Assembly: GCA_019119085.1 (NCBI GenBank)
Contig: DWXT01000192.1
Location: 1-49,327, forward strand
Origin: Flavonifractor avistercoris
GTDB taxonomy: Bacteria; Bacillota; Clostridia; Oscillospirales; Oscillospiraceae
DNA: 49,327 nt
Direction of reading: 5' to 3'
Part shown: piece after piece, positions 38,923 through 46,057 of the stretch
How positions within the stretch are numbered: position 1 is the first letter of the stretch
How the letters are laid out: every line of letters starts with the position of its first letter
The notes under the pieces: model-generated
Told to the model about the DNA's origin: nothing
Database searches by the model: none
Seen by the model: the letters and a program-made list of their open reading frames with translations, nothing else
Made by a program: the position numbers and the translations under genes

Positions 38923-38951
38923 TTGCATCCTCTGTTCAAAAGGTTTATAGT
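38923..38951 (+). promoter_or_regulatory. Promoter of the NCS2 permease gene
   Basis: TTGCAT (38923-38928), 17-bp spacer, TATAGT (38946-38951). The predicted start near 38958 would place the palindrome at 38977-38994 within the leader. Confidence 0.6.
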
Positions 38952-38976
38952 TTGGTTAGCAGAAAATATATTAGCA

Positions 38977-38994
38977 CTAAAAATTTTTTGTTAG
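38977..38994. promoter_or_regulatory. Purine-cluster operator, copy 1
   Basis: CTAAAAATTTTTTGTTAG, differing from the other two copies (CTAAAAATTTTTTAG at 41092-41106 and 48698-48712) by a 3-bp insertion before the last TTAG. It lies just before the permease start codon. Confidence 0.65.
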
Positions 38995-39003
38995 GTAATG
39001 GGA

Positions 39004-40335
39004 ATGAACACCAAGCCCACCGGCCAGACCGACGTCGTCTTTCAGTGGCAGGGGATTCCCCAGCCCGGTCAGCTCGTCCCCCTGGGTCTCCAGCATGTGG
39101 TGGCCGCCGTGGTGGGGATCATCACCCCCGCCATGCTCATCGCCGACGTGTGCGGCATCACCGGCAGCGACCGCACCCTCATGATCCAGGTGTCGCTGCT
39201 CCTCACCGCCCTGGCCACCCTGCTCCAGCTCTTCCCCCTCTTCCGGCGCATTGGCTCCGGCCTGCCCGTCATCATGGGCATCAGCTTCGCCTACATCCCC
39301 ACCCTTCAGGCCATCGGCGGCCAGTTCGGCCTGCCCACCATCCTGGGGGCGGAGATTGTGGGCGGTGTGGTGGCCATCGTGTTCGGCCTGTTCGTCAAGT
39401 GGATCCGCCCCCTGTTCCCGCCCCTGGTGACGGGGACGGTGATCTTCACCATCGGCCTGTCCCTCTACCCCACCGCCGTGCGCTACATGGCCGGCGGCAG
39501 CGGAAGCGAGTGGTTCGGCACGCCCAAGAGCTGGCTGGTGGCCCTAGTCACCCTGGCGGTGGTGGTGTTCCTCAACAACTTCACCAAGGGCATCCTCAAG
39601 CTGGCCTCCATCCTCATCGGCATGATCGCGGGCTATCTTCTGTCCCTCTGCCTGGGCATGGTGGATCTGTCCGGCGTGGGCGGCTCGGCCTGGTTCGCCC
39701 TGCCCGAGTTCATGCCCTTTGAAATCAAGTTCGTCCCCGCCGCCTGCGTGTCCCTGGGCATCGTGTACGTGGTCAACGCGGTACAGACCATCGGCGATCT
39801 GTCCTCCACCACCATGGGCGGCATGGATCGGATGCCCACCGACAGGGAGCTGTCCGGCGGCATCATCGGCCAGGGGATCATGAGCATCCTGGGGGCCTTG
39901 TTCGGCGGCCTGCCCGCCGCCACCTACAGTCAGAATGTGGGCATCGTCACCGTCAACAAGGTCATCAACCGGGCGGTGTTCGCCCTGGCGGCGGTAATCC
40001 TGCTGGTGGCGGGGCTCATGCCCAAATTCGCCTCCCTGCTCACCACCATCCCCCAGTGCGTCATCGGCGGCGCCACCATCTCCGTGTTCGCCACCATCAC
40101 CATGACCGGCATCCGCATGATCACCGAGGGGGGCTTCACCCCCCGCAAGAGCTCGGTGGTGGGCCTGTCCGTGGCCCTGGGCGTGGGCATTACCCAGGTG
40201 TCCGGCTGCCTGTCCGGCGCGGGCTTCCCCGCGTGGGTCAACACCGTGTTCGGCTCCTCCTCCGTGGTGGTCTCCACCCTGGCGGCCATCCTGCTCAACC
40301 TGATCCTCCCCAGGGAGAAGGAAGACAAGGCGTAA
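39004..40335 (+). CDS. NCS2 family xanthine/urate (nucleobase) permease
   Basis: A 443-residue permease with about 14 membrane segments. Family motifs: PLGLQHVVAAVVG near residue 26 (the QH motif of segment 1), GSGLPVIMGISFAYIPTLQAIGG, NAVQTIGDLSSTTMGGMDRMPTDRE (segment 8 and loop) and LFGGLPAATYSQNVGIVTVN (segment 10, with the NxG group). This places it among NCS2 purine transporters; context favours xanthine or urate over uracil. ATG 39004 is preferred over 38998, but both ribosome sites are weak (AGG at 38993-38995). Transcribed toward the regulator, with a shared terminator. Confidence 0.92.
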   Translation: MNTKPTGQTDVVFQWQGIPQPGQLVPLGLQHVVAAVVGIITPAMLIADVCGITGSDRTLMIQVSLLLTALATLLQLFPLFRRIGSGLPVIMGISFAYIPTLQAIGGQFGLPTILGAEIVGGVVAIVFGLFVKWIRPLFPPLVTGTVIFTIGLSLYPTAVRYMAGGSGSEWFGTPKSWLVALVTLAVVVFLNNFTKGILKLASILIGMIAGYLLSLCLGMVDLSGVGGSAWFALPEFMPFEIKFVPAACVSLGIVYVVNAVQTIGDLSSTTMGGMDRMPTDRELSGGIIGQGIMSILGALFGGLPAATYSQNVGIVTVNKVINRAVFALAAVILLVAGLMPKFASLLTTIPQCVIGGATISVFATITMTGIRMITEGGFTPRKSSVVGLSVALGVGITQVSGCLSGAGFPAWVNTVFGSSSVVVSTLAAILLNLILPREKEDKA

Positions 40336-40370
40336 AAAGAGCCCGGCCGCCTGCGCGGCCGGGCTCTTTT
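40334..40370. terminator. Bidirectional terminator
   Basis: AAAAGAGCCCGGCCGC and GCGGCCGGGCTCTTTT form a long stem between the convergent permease and regulator genes. Confidence 0.88.
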
Positions 40371-40373
40371 GGT

Positions 40374-41012
40374 CTACTCCTTTGCCTCGTCGATGTAGCT
40401 GTACAGGGTGTACTTGGAGATGCCGAAGTACTTGCACACCTTGTCGCCGCTCTTGGTGATGAGGAAGGCCCCTGTCTCGTTGAGGAACTGGATGGCCTTC
40501 ACCTTGTCCTCCTTGTTCATCAGGGCCACCGGCTTGCCCACCAGCTTGACGCTCTGCTCAATGAGCTCGTCCAGCAGATCGGATACGTTGCGGGAGATGG
40601 CCTCCGGCTCCTTGCTCTCCTGCTCGGTGGCGGTGAACTGCTTGAGCTGGTTCTCCATGGCCATCATCAGGGTGATGTCGTAGTTGATGCCGAAGATGCC
40701 GATGGGCACCCCGTCGTCCCCCCGGATGTAGAGGGTGGTGGACTTGAGGATCTTCCCGTCCCTGGTGCGGGTCAGATAGCACAGGTGATCCTTCAGCTGG
40801 GCCGGGTCGCCCCGCAGGGCCTCCAGCACCACGTGGGAGGGGCCGTCCCCCACCTTGCGGCCGGTGACGTGGCCGTTCTCGATGGCCACAATGGAGCTCT
40901 CCGGATCGTTGGAGGCCAGGTCGTGAACCACCACCTCACAGTTGGGGCCGAACTGGCCGGCGATCCCGCGGGCCAGCTGGAACAGAAATTGCAGTGTGGA
41001 CGCGTCGGGCAT
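40374..41012 (-). CDS. YheO-like PAS/HTH transcriptional regulator of the purine cluster
   Basis: A 212-residue regulator: an N-terminal YheO (PAS_6) domain (FLFQLARGIAGQFGPNCEVVVHDLASNDPESSIVAIENGHVTGRKVGD, then STTLYIRGDDGVPIGIFGINYDIT) and a C-terminal HTH_22 (KVKAIQFLNETGAFLITKSGDKVCKYFGISKYTLYSYIDEA). The PAS-like part probably senses a small molecule, plausibly a purine. ATG at 41012 with AGAGGTGG upstream; the GTG at 41021 is less well placed. Divergent from ssnA, with the CTAAAAATTTTTTAG palindrome midway, so I infer it controls itself, ssnA and the two other palindrome-bearing genes. Confidence 0.87.
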   Translation of the reverse strand: MPDASTLQFLFQLARGIAGQFGPNCEVVVHDLASNDPESSIVAIENGHVTGRKVGDGPSHVVLEALRGDPAQLKDHLCYLTRTRDGKILKSTTLYIRGDDGVPIGIFGINYDITLMMAMENQLKQFTATEQESKEPEAISRNVSDLLDELIEQSVKLVGKPVALMNKEDKVKAIQFLNETGAFLITKSGDKVCKYFGISKYTLYSYIDEAKE

Positions 41013-41048
41013 GTGCCCCACCTCTTTCCTCTGGGTTTTGGTGCTACT

Positions 41049-41076
41049 ATTGTATCACGAAGGCGAAATTTTGCAA
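41049..41076 (-). promoter_or_regulatory. Promoter of the YheO-type regulator
   Basis: On the minus strand TTGCAA (41071-41076), 16-bp spacer, TACAAT (41049-41054). The operator at 41092-41106 lies 15 bp upstream of the -35 box. Confidence 0.7.
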
Positions 41077-41091
41077 GAAAAATTATGTAAG

Positions 41092-41106
41092 CTAAAAATT
41101 TTTTAG
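41092..41106. promoter_or_regulatory. Purine-cluster operator, copy 2
   Basis: CTAAAAATTTTTTAG between the divergent regulator and ssnA promoters, centred about 60 bp upstream of both predicted start sites, a position typical of an activator site. Confidence 0.75.
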
Positions 41107-41124
41107 TTTTTCCAACAAAATCTC

Positions 41125-41153
41125 TTGCAAGTTGTGCGTTCTTGTGATATGAT
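41125..41153 (+). promoter_or_regulatory. ssnA promoter
   Basis: TTGCAA (41125-41130), 17-bp spacer, TATGAT (41148-41153). Confidence 0.75.
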
Positions 41154-41159
41154 ACAGAA

Positions 41160-41347
41160 AGAAAGCGGATAAATCTGTACACAGTATACAAAAACAAGTT
41201 GATCATCGGTTGAGCTGCAACGGAGTGCTTCGCGCACGGGCTGAATGGACATGGATTCGGCGGAGGGGCAGCGATGCCGGCCGCCGGAGGTGTCCATTCC
41301 AGAGAATGGGCACTTTGTTTTTTGTAATCAAAAAAGGAGGAATTGTC
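41160..41347 (+). promoter_or_regulatory. Long structured 5' leader of ssnA
   Basis: About 190 nt separate the predicted start from the ssnA ATG. The RNA can form a long hairpin at 41243-41299 (GAATGGACA/TGTCCATTC, then TTCGGCGG/CCGCCGGA, then GGCA/TGCC). No terminator or ORF is clear. I cannot match it to a riboswitch class I know; a purine- or molybdenum-responsive element is possible but unproven. Confidence 0.45.
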
Positions 41348-42688
41348 ATGCTGCTGGTCGGCAACGGAAAGGTCATCACCCGGGACGAGGCGCTCCCCTA
41401 TCTGGAGGACGGGGCGGTGCTGCTGGACGGCGAGGCGGTCAGGGAGGTGGGCCCCCTGGCCGAGCTGAAGACCAAATACCCCGGCGCGGAGTTTGTGGAC
41501 GCCAGGGGGGGCGTGATCATGCCCGGCCTGATCAACGTCCACACCCACATCTACTCCGGCCTGGCCCGGGGGCTGTCCATCGACGGCTTCAACCCCACCA
41601 ACTTCTTTGAGGTGCTGGACGGCCAGTGGTGGTACATCGACCGGCACCTGACCCTGGACGGCACCCGGGCCAGCGCCTACGCCACCGTGCTGGACTGCAT
41701 CCGGGACGGCGTCACCACCATCTTCGACCACCACGCCTCCTTCTGTGAGATCCCCGGCTCCCTGTTCGCCATTCAGGACGTGTGCCGGGAGCTGGGCATC
41801 CGGGCCAACCTGTGCTACGAGGTCAGCGAGCGGGACGGCGAGGAGAAGTGCCGCCAGGCCATCCGGGAGAACGCCGACTTCGCCCGCTGGGCCAGGGAGC
41901 AGGACGACGACATGATCAAGGCCATGTTCGGCGGCCACGCCCTGTTCACCATCTCCGACAAGACCTTTGAGGAGATGGTCAAGGCCAACGACGGTATGAC
42001 CGGCTTCCACATCCACGTGGCCGAGGGCATGAACGACGTGTACGACTCCCTGCAAAACTACGGCTGCCGCCCGGTGAACCGGCTGCTCTACAACGGCATC
42101 CTGGGGGAGAAGACCATGCTGGGCCACTGCATCCACCTCTCCCCCGCCGAGATGGACATCGTCAGGGAGACAAACACCATGGTGTGCCACAACCCGGAGT
42201 CCAACATGGGCAACGCGGTGGGCTGCGCCCCGGTGCTCCAGATGTACCAGAAGGGCATCCTCATCGGCCTGGGCACCGACGCCTACACCCACGACATGCT
42301 GGAGAGCCTGAAGGTGCTCCTGCCCATGCAGCGGCACAACACCTGCCAGCCCAATGTGGGCTGGTGTGAGGCCACCGGCATGCTCTTCCAGAACAATGCC
42401 AGGATCTGCGCCCGGTACTTCCAAAAGCCCCTGGGCGTCCTCAAGCCCGGCGCGGCGGCCGACGTGATCGTCATGGACTACAAGCCCTTCACCCCCTTCT
42501 CCGCCGACAACATCGACGGGCACATGCTCTTCGGCATGATGGGGAAGAACTGCCGCACCACCATCATCAACGGCAAGGTGCTCTACAAGGATCGGGAGTT
42601 CGTGGGCATTGACGAGGACAAAATCAATGCCTTCTGCATGGAGCAGTCCAAAAAGCTGTGGGGTGAACTGAACCACAGAACCTACTAA
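41348..42688 (+). CDS. ssnA: SsnA family amidohydrolase
   Basis: A 446-residue metal-dependent hydrolase of the TRZ/ATZ/SsnA group. Metal-site motifs: INVHTHIYSGLARGLS (His-x-His near residue 65), GFHIHVAEG, LGHCIHLS and GLGTDAYTHDM (Asp). Homologues deaminate or open purine-like rings; ssnA regularly accompanies ygfK, xdhD and dpaL, and the set has been linked to anaerobic purine/urate breakdown in gut bacteria. ATG at 41348 with AAAGGAGGA upstream. The last 70 bp are repeated downstream at 42818-42887, with a hairpin element between; the gene itself is complete and ends TAA. Confidence 0.92.
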   Translation: MLLVGNGKVITRDEALPYLEDGAVLLDGEAVREVGPLAELKTKYPGAEFVDARGGVIMPGLINVHTHIYSGLARGLSIDGFNPTNFFEVLDGQWWYIDRHLTLDGTRASAYATVLDCIRDGVTTIFDHHASFCEIPGSLFAIQDVCRELGIRANLCYEVSERDGEEKCRQAIRENADFARWAREQDDDMIKAMFGGHALFTISDKTFEEMVKANDGMTGFHIHVAEGMNDVYDSLQNYGCRPVNRLLYNGILGEKTMLGHCIHLSPAEMDIVRETNTMVCHNPESNMGNAVGCAPVLQMYQKGILIGLGTDAYTHDMLESLKVLLPMQRHNTCQPNVGWCEATGMLFQNNARICARYFQKPLGVLKPGAAADVIVMDYKPFTPFSADNIDGHMLFGMMGKNCRTTIINGKVLYKDREFVGIDEDKINAFCMEQSKKLWGELNHRTY

Positions 42689-42697
42689 ACATGGTCA

Positions 42698-42817
42698 GGC
42701 ATTGATTTTGTCCTCACCAAGCGTTTTGCCCGTGGCAAAACCTTGATGCCGGGGCGATTCACTCGCCCCGAGCAGATAAAATCTCTTGGGGGCCCCCGCC
42801 CGGCCCGCCGGGCGGGG
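42698..42817 (+). repeat. Three-hairpin terminal-duplication element, copy B (ssnA)
   Basis: Begins with GGCATTGATTTTGTCCTC (42698-42715), an exact 18-base inverted copy of ssnA 42614-42631. Then hairpin 1 AAGCGTTTTGCC/GGCAAAACCTT (42719-42745), hairpin 2 GGGGCGATTCACTCGCCCC (42751-42769), a small AGAT/ATCT stem, and hairpin 3 CCCCGCCCGGC/GCCGGGCGGGG (42794-42817), which abuts the second copy of the ssnA end. Same order and sequence as 15381-15503 and 19452-19583. Confidence 0.88.
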
Positions 42818-42887
42818 CAAAATCAACGCCTTCTGCATGGAGCAGTCCAAAAAGCTGTGGGGTGAGCTGAACCACAGAACCTATTGA
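42818..42887 (+). repeat. Diverged duplicate of the ssnA 3' end
   Basis: Seventy bases matching 42619-42688 at 66 positions. Both copies encode KINAFCMEQSKKLWGELNHR then TY and a stop; the differences are AAT/AAC, GAA/GAG, TAC/TAT and TAA/TGA, so none changes an amino acid. Confidence 0.93.
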
Positions 42888-42899
42888 TCCCTTTTCCCC

Positions 42900-42927
42900 G
42901 GCGGCGGGGGCAAGCCCCCGCCCTACA
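42900..42927 (+). repeat. GC-rich palindromic repeat, copy 4
   Basis: GGCGGCGGGGGCAAGCCCCC then GCCCTACA. Best-preserved copy of the family. It lies in the ssnA-ygfK gap with a following GGGCGGACG/CCGTCC partial palindrome and the ygfK ribosome site (GGAGG). Confidence 0.8.
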
Positions 42928-42980
42928 CAGGGCGGACGCACGTGCCGTCCAGCCCATCTGATTGATATGGAGGTTTCACC

Positions 42981-45977
42981 ATGAGCGATATTATGAGACC
43001 CATGCCCTTTGCCCACCTGATGAACTGGATTCTGGGCGAGTACCGCACCACCCAGTCCATCTTCGGCGTGTCCAAGCTGACCCGCCGGGGGGACGGGAAG
43101 GCCCTGCCCATCTTTGACGAGAAGATCGAGACCCCCTTCGGCCCCGCCGCCGGCCCCCACACCCAGCTGGCCCAGAACATCGTGGCCGCCTACGCCACTG
43201 GCAGCCGGTTCTTCGAGGTCAAGACCGTGCAGATCATGGACGGCGAGGAGCTGTCCAAGTGCGTCAGCAAGCCCTGCATCACCGCCGCCGACGAGTGCTA
43301 CAACTGCGAGTGGTCTACCGAACTCACCGTGCCTCAGGCGTTCGCCGAGTATGTGAAGGCGTGGTTTGCCTGCAAGCTGCTGGCCAGGGAGCTGGAGCTG
43401 GGCGACCCCGACGGCTTCGTGTTCAACATGAGCGTGGGCTACGACCTCAAGGGCATCCAGAGTCCCAAGGTGGACGCCTACATCGAGGGGATGAAGGACG
43501 CCTCCAACACCGAGGTGTGGAAGGAGTGCATGGACTGGGCCCTGTCCAACCTGGACAAATTTGAGAAGGTGGACGAGGCCTATGTGAAGGCCATCACCCC
43601 CCATGTGTCCAACTCCATCACCGAGTCCACCCTCCACGGCTGCCCCCCCGACGAGATCGAGCGCATCGCCACCTATCTGATCACCGAGAAGAACCTGAAC
43701 ACCTACGTCAAGTGCAACCCCACCCTGCTGGGCTACGAGTTCGCCCGCAAGACCTTGGACGGCCTGGGCTACGACTACATCGCCTTTGACGACCACCACT
43801 TCCTGGAGGATCTCCAGTGGGAGGACGCGGTGCCCATGTTCCACCGGCTGATGAAGCTCACCGGGGAGCGGGGGCTGGAGTTCGGCGTGAAGATCACCAA
43901 CACCTTCCCGGTGGACGTGAAGGCCGGGGAGCTGCCCAGCCAGGAGATGTACATGTCCGGCCGCTCCCTCTACCCCCTGTCCCTGGCCCTGGCCGCCCGG
44001 CTGGCCCGCGAGTTCAAGGGCAAGCTGCGCATCTCCTACTCCGGCGGCGCGGACATCCACTCGGTGCGGAAGCTGTACGACGCGGGCATCTGGCCCATCA
44101 CCATGGCCACCACCATCCTCAAGCCCGGCGGCTATCAGCGCTTCCACCAGATCGCCGGCGCCCTGGCGGACATCGACTACACCCCCTGGACCGGCGTGGA
44201 TCCGGCCAGGGCCGCCGCTCTGGTGGAGTCCATCCCCGCCGACGGGCACTATCGCAAGCCCATGAAGCCCATCCCCAGCCGCAAGCTGGAGCAGAAGGTG
44301 CCCCTCATCGACTGCTTCACCGCCCCCTGCCGGGACGGCTGCCCCATCCACCAGGACATCCCCGCCTACCTGATGCGGGTCAACGCCGGCAAGTATGAGG
44401 AGGCCCTGGAGGTCATCCTCCGCCGCAACCCCCTGCCCTTCATCACCGGCACCATCTGCTCCCACCGCTGCCAGGACAAGTGTATGCGCAACGCCTACGA
44501 CGAGAGCGTGTACATCCGCACCCAGAAGCTGAAGGCCGCGGAGGGCGGCTTTGACAAGCTGCTGCCCAAGCTGCGCCCCGGCTCCCCCCTGCCCGGCCGG
44601 AAGGTGGCCGTGGTGGGCGGCGGCCCCGCCGGCATGGCGGCCGCCTTCTTCCTGGGCCGCGCCGGGGTGGACGTCACCGTTTTTGAGCGGAAGGACGCCC
44701 TGGGCGGCATCGTCCGCCACGTGATCCCCGCGTTCCGCATCAGCGGCCAGGCCATCGACAACGACGAGAGGCTGCTCAAGGCCATGGGCGTGCGGGTGAA
44801 CCTCAACACCGAGGTGAAGGATATCCACAACCTGTTCACCCTGGGATACTCCCATGTGATCCTGGCCACCGGCGCGTGGCAGAAGGGCAGCGCCGGCCTG
44901 GAGTACGGCCAGGAGACCAACGTCATCGAGTTCCTGGAGGCGGCCAAGAAGGCCCCCGACACCCTGAACCTGGGCAGGCACGTGGTGGTCATCGGCGGCG
45001 GCAACACCGCCATGGACGCCGCCCGGGCCGCCAAGCGCCTCCCCGGCGTGGAGACTGTCTCCCTGGTGTACCGCCGTACCAAGCGCTATATGCCCGCCGA
45101 CCAGGAGGAGCTGGAGCTGGCCCTGGCCGACGGCGTGGAGTTTAAGGAGCTGCTGGCACCCGTGGGCGTGAGAGACGGCGTGCTCACCTGCAGGGTCATG
45201 GAGCTGGGCGCACCCGACGCGTCCGGCCGCCGCTCCCCCGTGGACACCGGCAGGACGGTGGACGTGCCCGCCGACACGGTGATCACCGCCGTGGGCGAGC
45301 ATGTGGACACCGGGTTTTACACCGAAAACGGCCTGGCTGTGGATAACCGGGGCCGCGCCGTGGTCAATCCCGACACCCTGGAGTCCTCCATCAGGCACGT
45401 CTTTGTGGTGGGCGACGGCCAGAAGGGCCCCGGCACGGTGGTGGAGGCCATCGCCGGCGCCACCAAGGCCGTCCAGGCCATCCGCGCCTTTGACGCGGAG
45501 GCGGATGTGGACAAGAACGTGAACCCCGACTACCAGAAGCCTCTGGCCAAGCGGGGCGACGTGTGCACCGACTGCGCCAACTGCGGCGACATCCGCTGCC
45601 TGGGCTGCGCCACGGTGTGCGAGACCTGCACCGAGGTGTGCCCCAACCGGGCCAACGTGGCCGTGTGGGTGCCCGGCATGCGGCAGCGGCAGATCGTCCA
45701 CGTGGACGGCATGTGCAACGAGTGCGGCAACTGCGCCACCTTCTGCCCCTATGACAGCCGGCCCTATCAGCACAAGTTCACCCTGTTCTGGAGCCAGGAG
45801 GACTTCGAGAACAGCGAGAACGAGGGCTTCCTGCCCCTGGAGGGCGGCAAGACCCGGGTGCGCCTGGGCGGGAGCGTGGCGGACTACGACGTGTCCGACC
45901 CCGCCTGCGGCCTGTATGACCCCATCCGCCGCCTGATCTGCGCGGTGTACGAGAACTACTCCTATCTGCTGGCCTGA
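42981..45977 (+). CDS. ygfK: YgfK-type flavin/iron-sulfur oxidoreductase (putative selenate reductase subunit)
   Basis: A 998-residue multidomain redox protein. Residues about 1-430 resemble a dihydroorotate-dehydrogenase-like FMN barrel (TPFGPAAGPHTQLAQNIVAAY, STLHGCPPDEIERIA, ISYSGGADIHS). Then a GltD-like region: Cys cluster CFTAPCRDGCPIHQDIP (about 444-460) and CSHRCQDKC, FAD loop VAVVGGGPAGMAAAFFLGRAG (about 542) and NAD(P) loop VVVIGGGNTAMDAARAAKR (about 668). The C-terminus holds ferredoxin clusters (CTDCANCGDIRCLGCATVC.. and CNECGNCATFCPYDSRPY). E. coli YgfK is about 1030 residues. Likely transfers electrons from NAD(P)H in purine breakdown next to XdhD; the true substrate is not settled by sequence. 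ATG 42981 with GGAGG. Confidence 0.93.
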   Translation: MSDIMRPMPFAHLMNWILGEYRTTQSIFGVSKLTRRGDGKALPIFDEKIETPFGPAAGPHTQLAQNIVAAYATGSRFFEVKTVQIMDGEELSKCVSKPCITAADECYNCEWSTELTVPQAFAEYVKAWFACKLLARELELGDPDGFVFNMSVGYDLKGIQSPKVDAYIEGMKDASNTEVWKECMDWALSNLDKFEKVDEAYVKAITPHVSNSITESTLHGCPPDEIERIATYLITEKNLNTYVKCNPTLLGYEFARKTLDGLGYDYIAFDDHHFLEDLQWEDAVPMFHRLMKLTGERGLEFGVKITNTFPVDVKAGELPSQEMYMSGRSLYPLSLALAARLAREFKGKLRISYSGGADIHSVRKLYDAGIWPITMATTILKPGGYQRFHQIAGALADIDYTPWTGVDPARAAALVESIPADGHYRKPMKPIPSRKLEQKVPLIDCFTAPCRDGCPIHQDIPAYLMRVNAGKYEEALEVILRRNPLPFITGTICSHRCQDKCMRNAYDESVYIRTQKLKAAEGGFDKLLPKLRPGSPLPGRKVAVVGGGPAGMAAAFFLGRAGVDVTVFERKDALGGIVRHVIPAFRISGQAIDNDERLLKAMGVRVNLNTEVKDIHNLFTLGYSHVILATGAWQKGSAGLEYGQETNVIEFLEAAKKAPDTLNLGRHVVVIGGGNTAMDAARAAKRLPGVETVSLVYRRTKRYMPADQEELELALADGVEFKELLAPVGVRDGVLTCRVMELGAPDASGRRSPVDTGRTVDVPADTVITAVGEHVDTGFYTENGLAVDNRGRAVVNPDTLESSIRHVFVVGDGQKGPGTVVEAIAGATKAVQAIRAFDAEADVDKNVNPDYQKPLAKRGDVCTDCANCGDIRCLGCATVCETCTEVCPNRANVAVWVPGMRQRQIVHVDGMCNECGNCATFCPYDSRPYQHKFTLFWSQEDFENSENEGFLPLEGGKTRVRLGGSVADYDVSDPACGLYDPIRRLICAVYENYSYLLA

Positions 45978-46057
45978 TGGCGCCTGCGGAGCCCCGGCGG
46001 TCTGCCGGGGCTCCCGGCGCGCCGCCGGAATGTAACGCTGGAAAAGAGGAAACCGAC

